A stretch of 6,460 nt of DNA from Pseudomonadota bacterium. GTDB taxonomy: Bacteria; Pseudomonadota; Alphaproteobacteria; Acetobacterales; Acetobacteraceae. The position numbers and the translations under genes were made by a program. The stretch lies in assembly GCA_021808185.1 (NCBI GenBank), contig JAKBCB010000223.1:1-6460 (forward strand), in the 5' to 3' direction. Shown piece by piece: positions 5,864-6,460 of this stretch; the stretch's first letter is position 1, and each line of letters opens with the position of its first letter. Under the pieces are notes generated by a model. The model ran no database searches. It worked only from the letters and a program-made list of their open reading frames with translations, and was not told where the DNA came from.

Positions 5864-6460
5864 TCAGAAGGCGACCTTGTCGCCGCCCTTGAGCGCGAGG
5901 ATCTCGCGCGCCTCGTCCGGCGAGGCGATTTCCAGCCCCAGCCCCTCGATGATCTGCCGGGCCTTGCGCACCTGGGCCGCGTTGCTTTCGGCCAACTTGC
6001 CGGCGCCGATCCACAGGCTGTCCTCCAGCCCGACGCGCACGTTGCCGCCCATGGCCGCCGCCATGGCCGCGATCGGCAACTGGTTGCGTCCGGCGCCGAG
6101 CACCGACCACCTGTACTGGTTACCGAACAGCCGATCCGCCGTGCGCTTCATGTGCATGACGTCCTCCGGGTGCGGGCCGATGCCGCCGAGGATGCCGAAC
6201 ACCGTCTGCACGAACAGCGGCGGCTTCACCAAACCGCGTTCCAGGAAGTGCGCCAGATTGTAGAGATGCGAGGTGTCGTAACACTCGAACTCGAAGCGGG
6301 TGCCGGTTTCGCTGCACGTCGCCAGCACGTATTCGATGTCCTTGAAGCTGTTGCGGAACACCAGATCGCGCGAGGCCTCCAGCGCCGGCCGCTCCCAGTC
6401 GTGCTTGAATTCCTTGAAACGATTCAGCATCGGGAACAGGCCGAAATTCATCGAACCCAT
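5864..6460 (-). CDS. BKACE family (DUF849) beta-keto acid cleavage enzyme, C-terminal part (5' end beyond window)
   Basis: BKACE enzymes are zinc-dependent TIM-barrel lyases that condense a beta-keto acid with acetyl-CoA to give acetoacetate and a new CoA ester; the founding member, Kce, acts in lysine fermentation on 3-keto-5-aminohexanoate. The 198 visible residues match the family's last two thirds (usual length about 300): GSMNFGLFPM near the edge, FEFECYDTSHLYNLAHFLERG, FGILGGIGPHPEDVMHM, WSVLGAGRNQLPIAAMAAAMGGNVRVGLEDSLW, and a C-terminus with VRKARQIIEGLGLEIASPDEAREIL. In the GNVRVGLED motif, the Glu (fragment residue 146, complement of 6023-6025) corresponds to a zinc ligand, and Arg142 and Asp147 to catalytic residues described for Kce. 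The N-terminal zinc histidines lie outside the window. The methionine codon at 6458-6460 is internal to the family alignment, so it is not called as a start. The natural substrate cannot be told from sequence; many family members are uncharacterised. Confidence 0.9.
   Translation of the reverse strand: MGSMNFGLFPMLNRFKEFKHDWERPALEASRDLVFRNSFKDIEYVLATCSETGTRFEFECYDTSHLYNLAHFLERGLVKPPLFVQTVFGILGGIGPHPEDVMHMKRTADRLFGNQYRWSVLGAGRNQLPIAAMAAAMGGNVRVGLEDSLWIGAGKLAESNAAQVRKARQIIEGLGLEIASPDEAREILALKGGDKVAF

Noticed and set aside
6458..6460. ATG at the right edge as the start of the BKACE gene
   Set aside because: The sequence MGSMNFG is an internal family segment, and a start here would remove about 100 residues including the N-terminal zinc ligands; the gene continues out of the window.
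1..6460. tRNA, rRNA, CRISPR array, insertion sequence or attachment site
   Set aside because: No cloverleaf, rRNA-like segment, regularly spaced repeats, transposase frame or flanking direct repeats were seen; coding sequence fills nearly the whole window.

Overview
The window is chromosomal DNA of very high GC content, densely packed with short intergenic gaps and some GTG starts. The gene order (YfgM-like TPR protein, BamB, Der) and the protein styles suggest an alphaproteobacterium. The paired GC hairpins after the ABC genes resemble intergenic elements I associate with Acetobacteraceae/Rhodospirillales, but that finer placement is an inference from memory, not a database result.

Layout. 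(1) Positions 2-999, plus strand: the 3' end of a sugar-type ABC importer permease overlaps (ATGA) a single-domain ATPase gene, so this is the tail of a carbohydrate-uptake operon whose other parts lie upstream of the window. (2) Positions 1000-1060: two perfect hairpins lie between convergent genes and probably terminate transcription from one or both sides. (3) Positions 1061-2277, minus strand: an Fsr (fosmidomycin-resistance)-type MFS exporter, full length (about 405 residues) except for a one-base frameshift near 1452. (4) Positions 2278-2496: a divergent intergenic region with a candidate promoter on each strand, a long imperfect dyad and a 12-bp palindrome. (5) Positions 2497-5835, plus strand: a tight three-gene cluster of a YfgM-like membrane-anchored TPR protein, the outer-membrane assembly lipoprotein BamB and the double-GTPase ribosome-assembly factor Der. 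(6) Positions 5836-5863: a perfect 10-bp hairpin between convergent genes. (7) Positions 5864-6460, minus strand: the C-terminal two thirds of a BKACE (DUF849) beta-keto acid cleavage enzyme that runs off the right edge.

Functionally this is mostly ordinary core genome: the YfgM/BamB/Der cluster joins envelope protein traffic and ribosome assembly, and is flanked by accessory transport and catabolic genes. I found no convincing new multi-gene system. The most notable local signals are a G10 tract inside bamB, where a one-base slip in either direction truncates the protein, the single-base frameshift in the fsr homologue, and the dyad structures in the intergenic regions.
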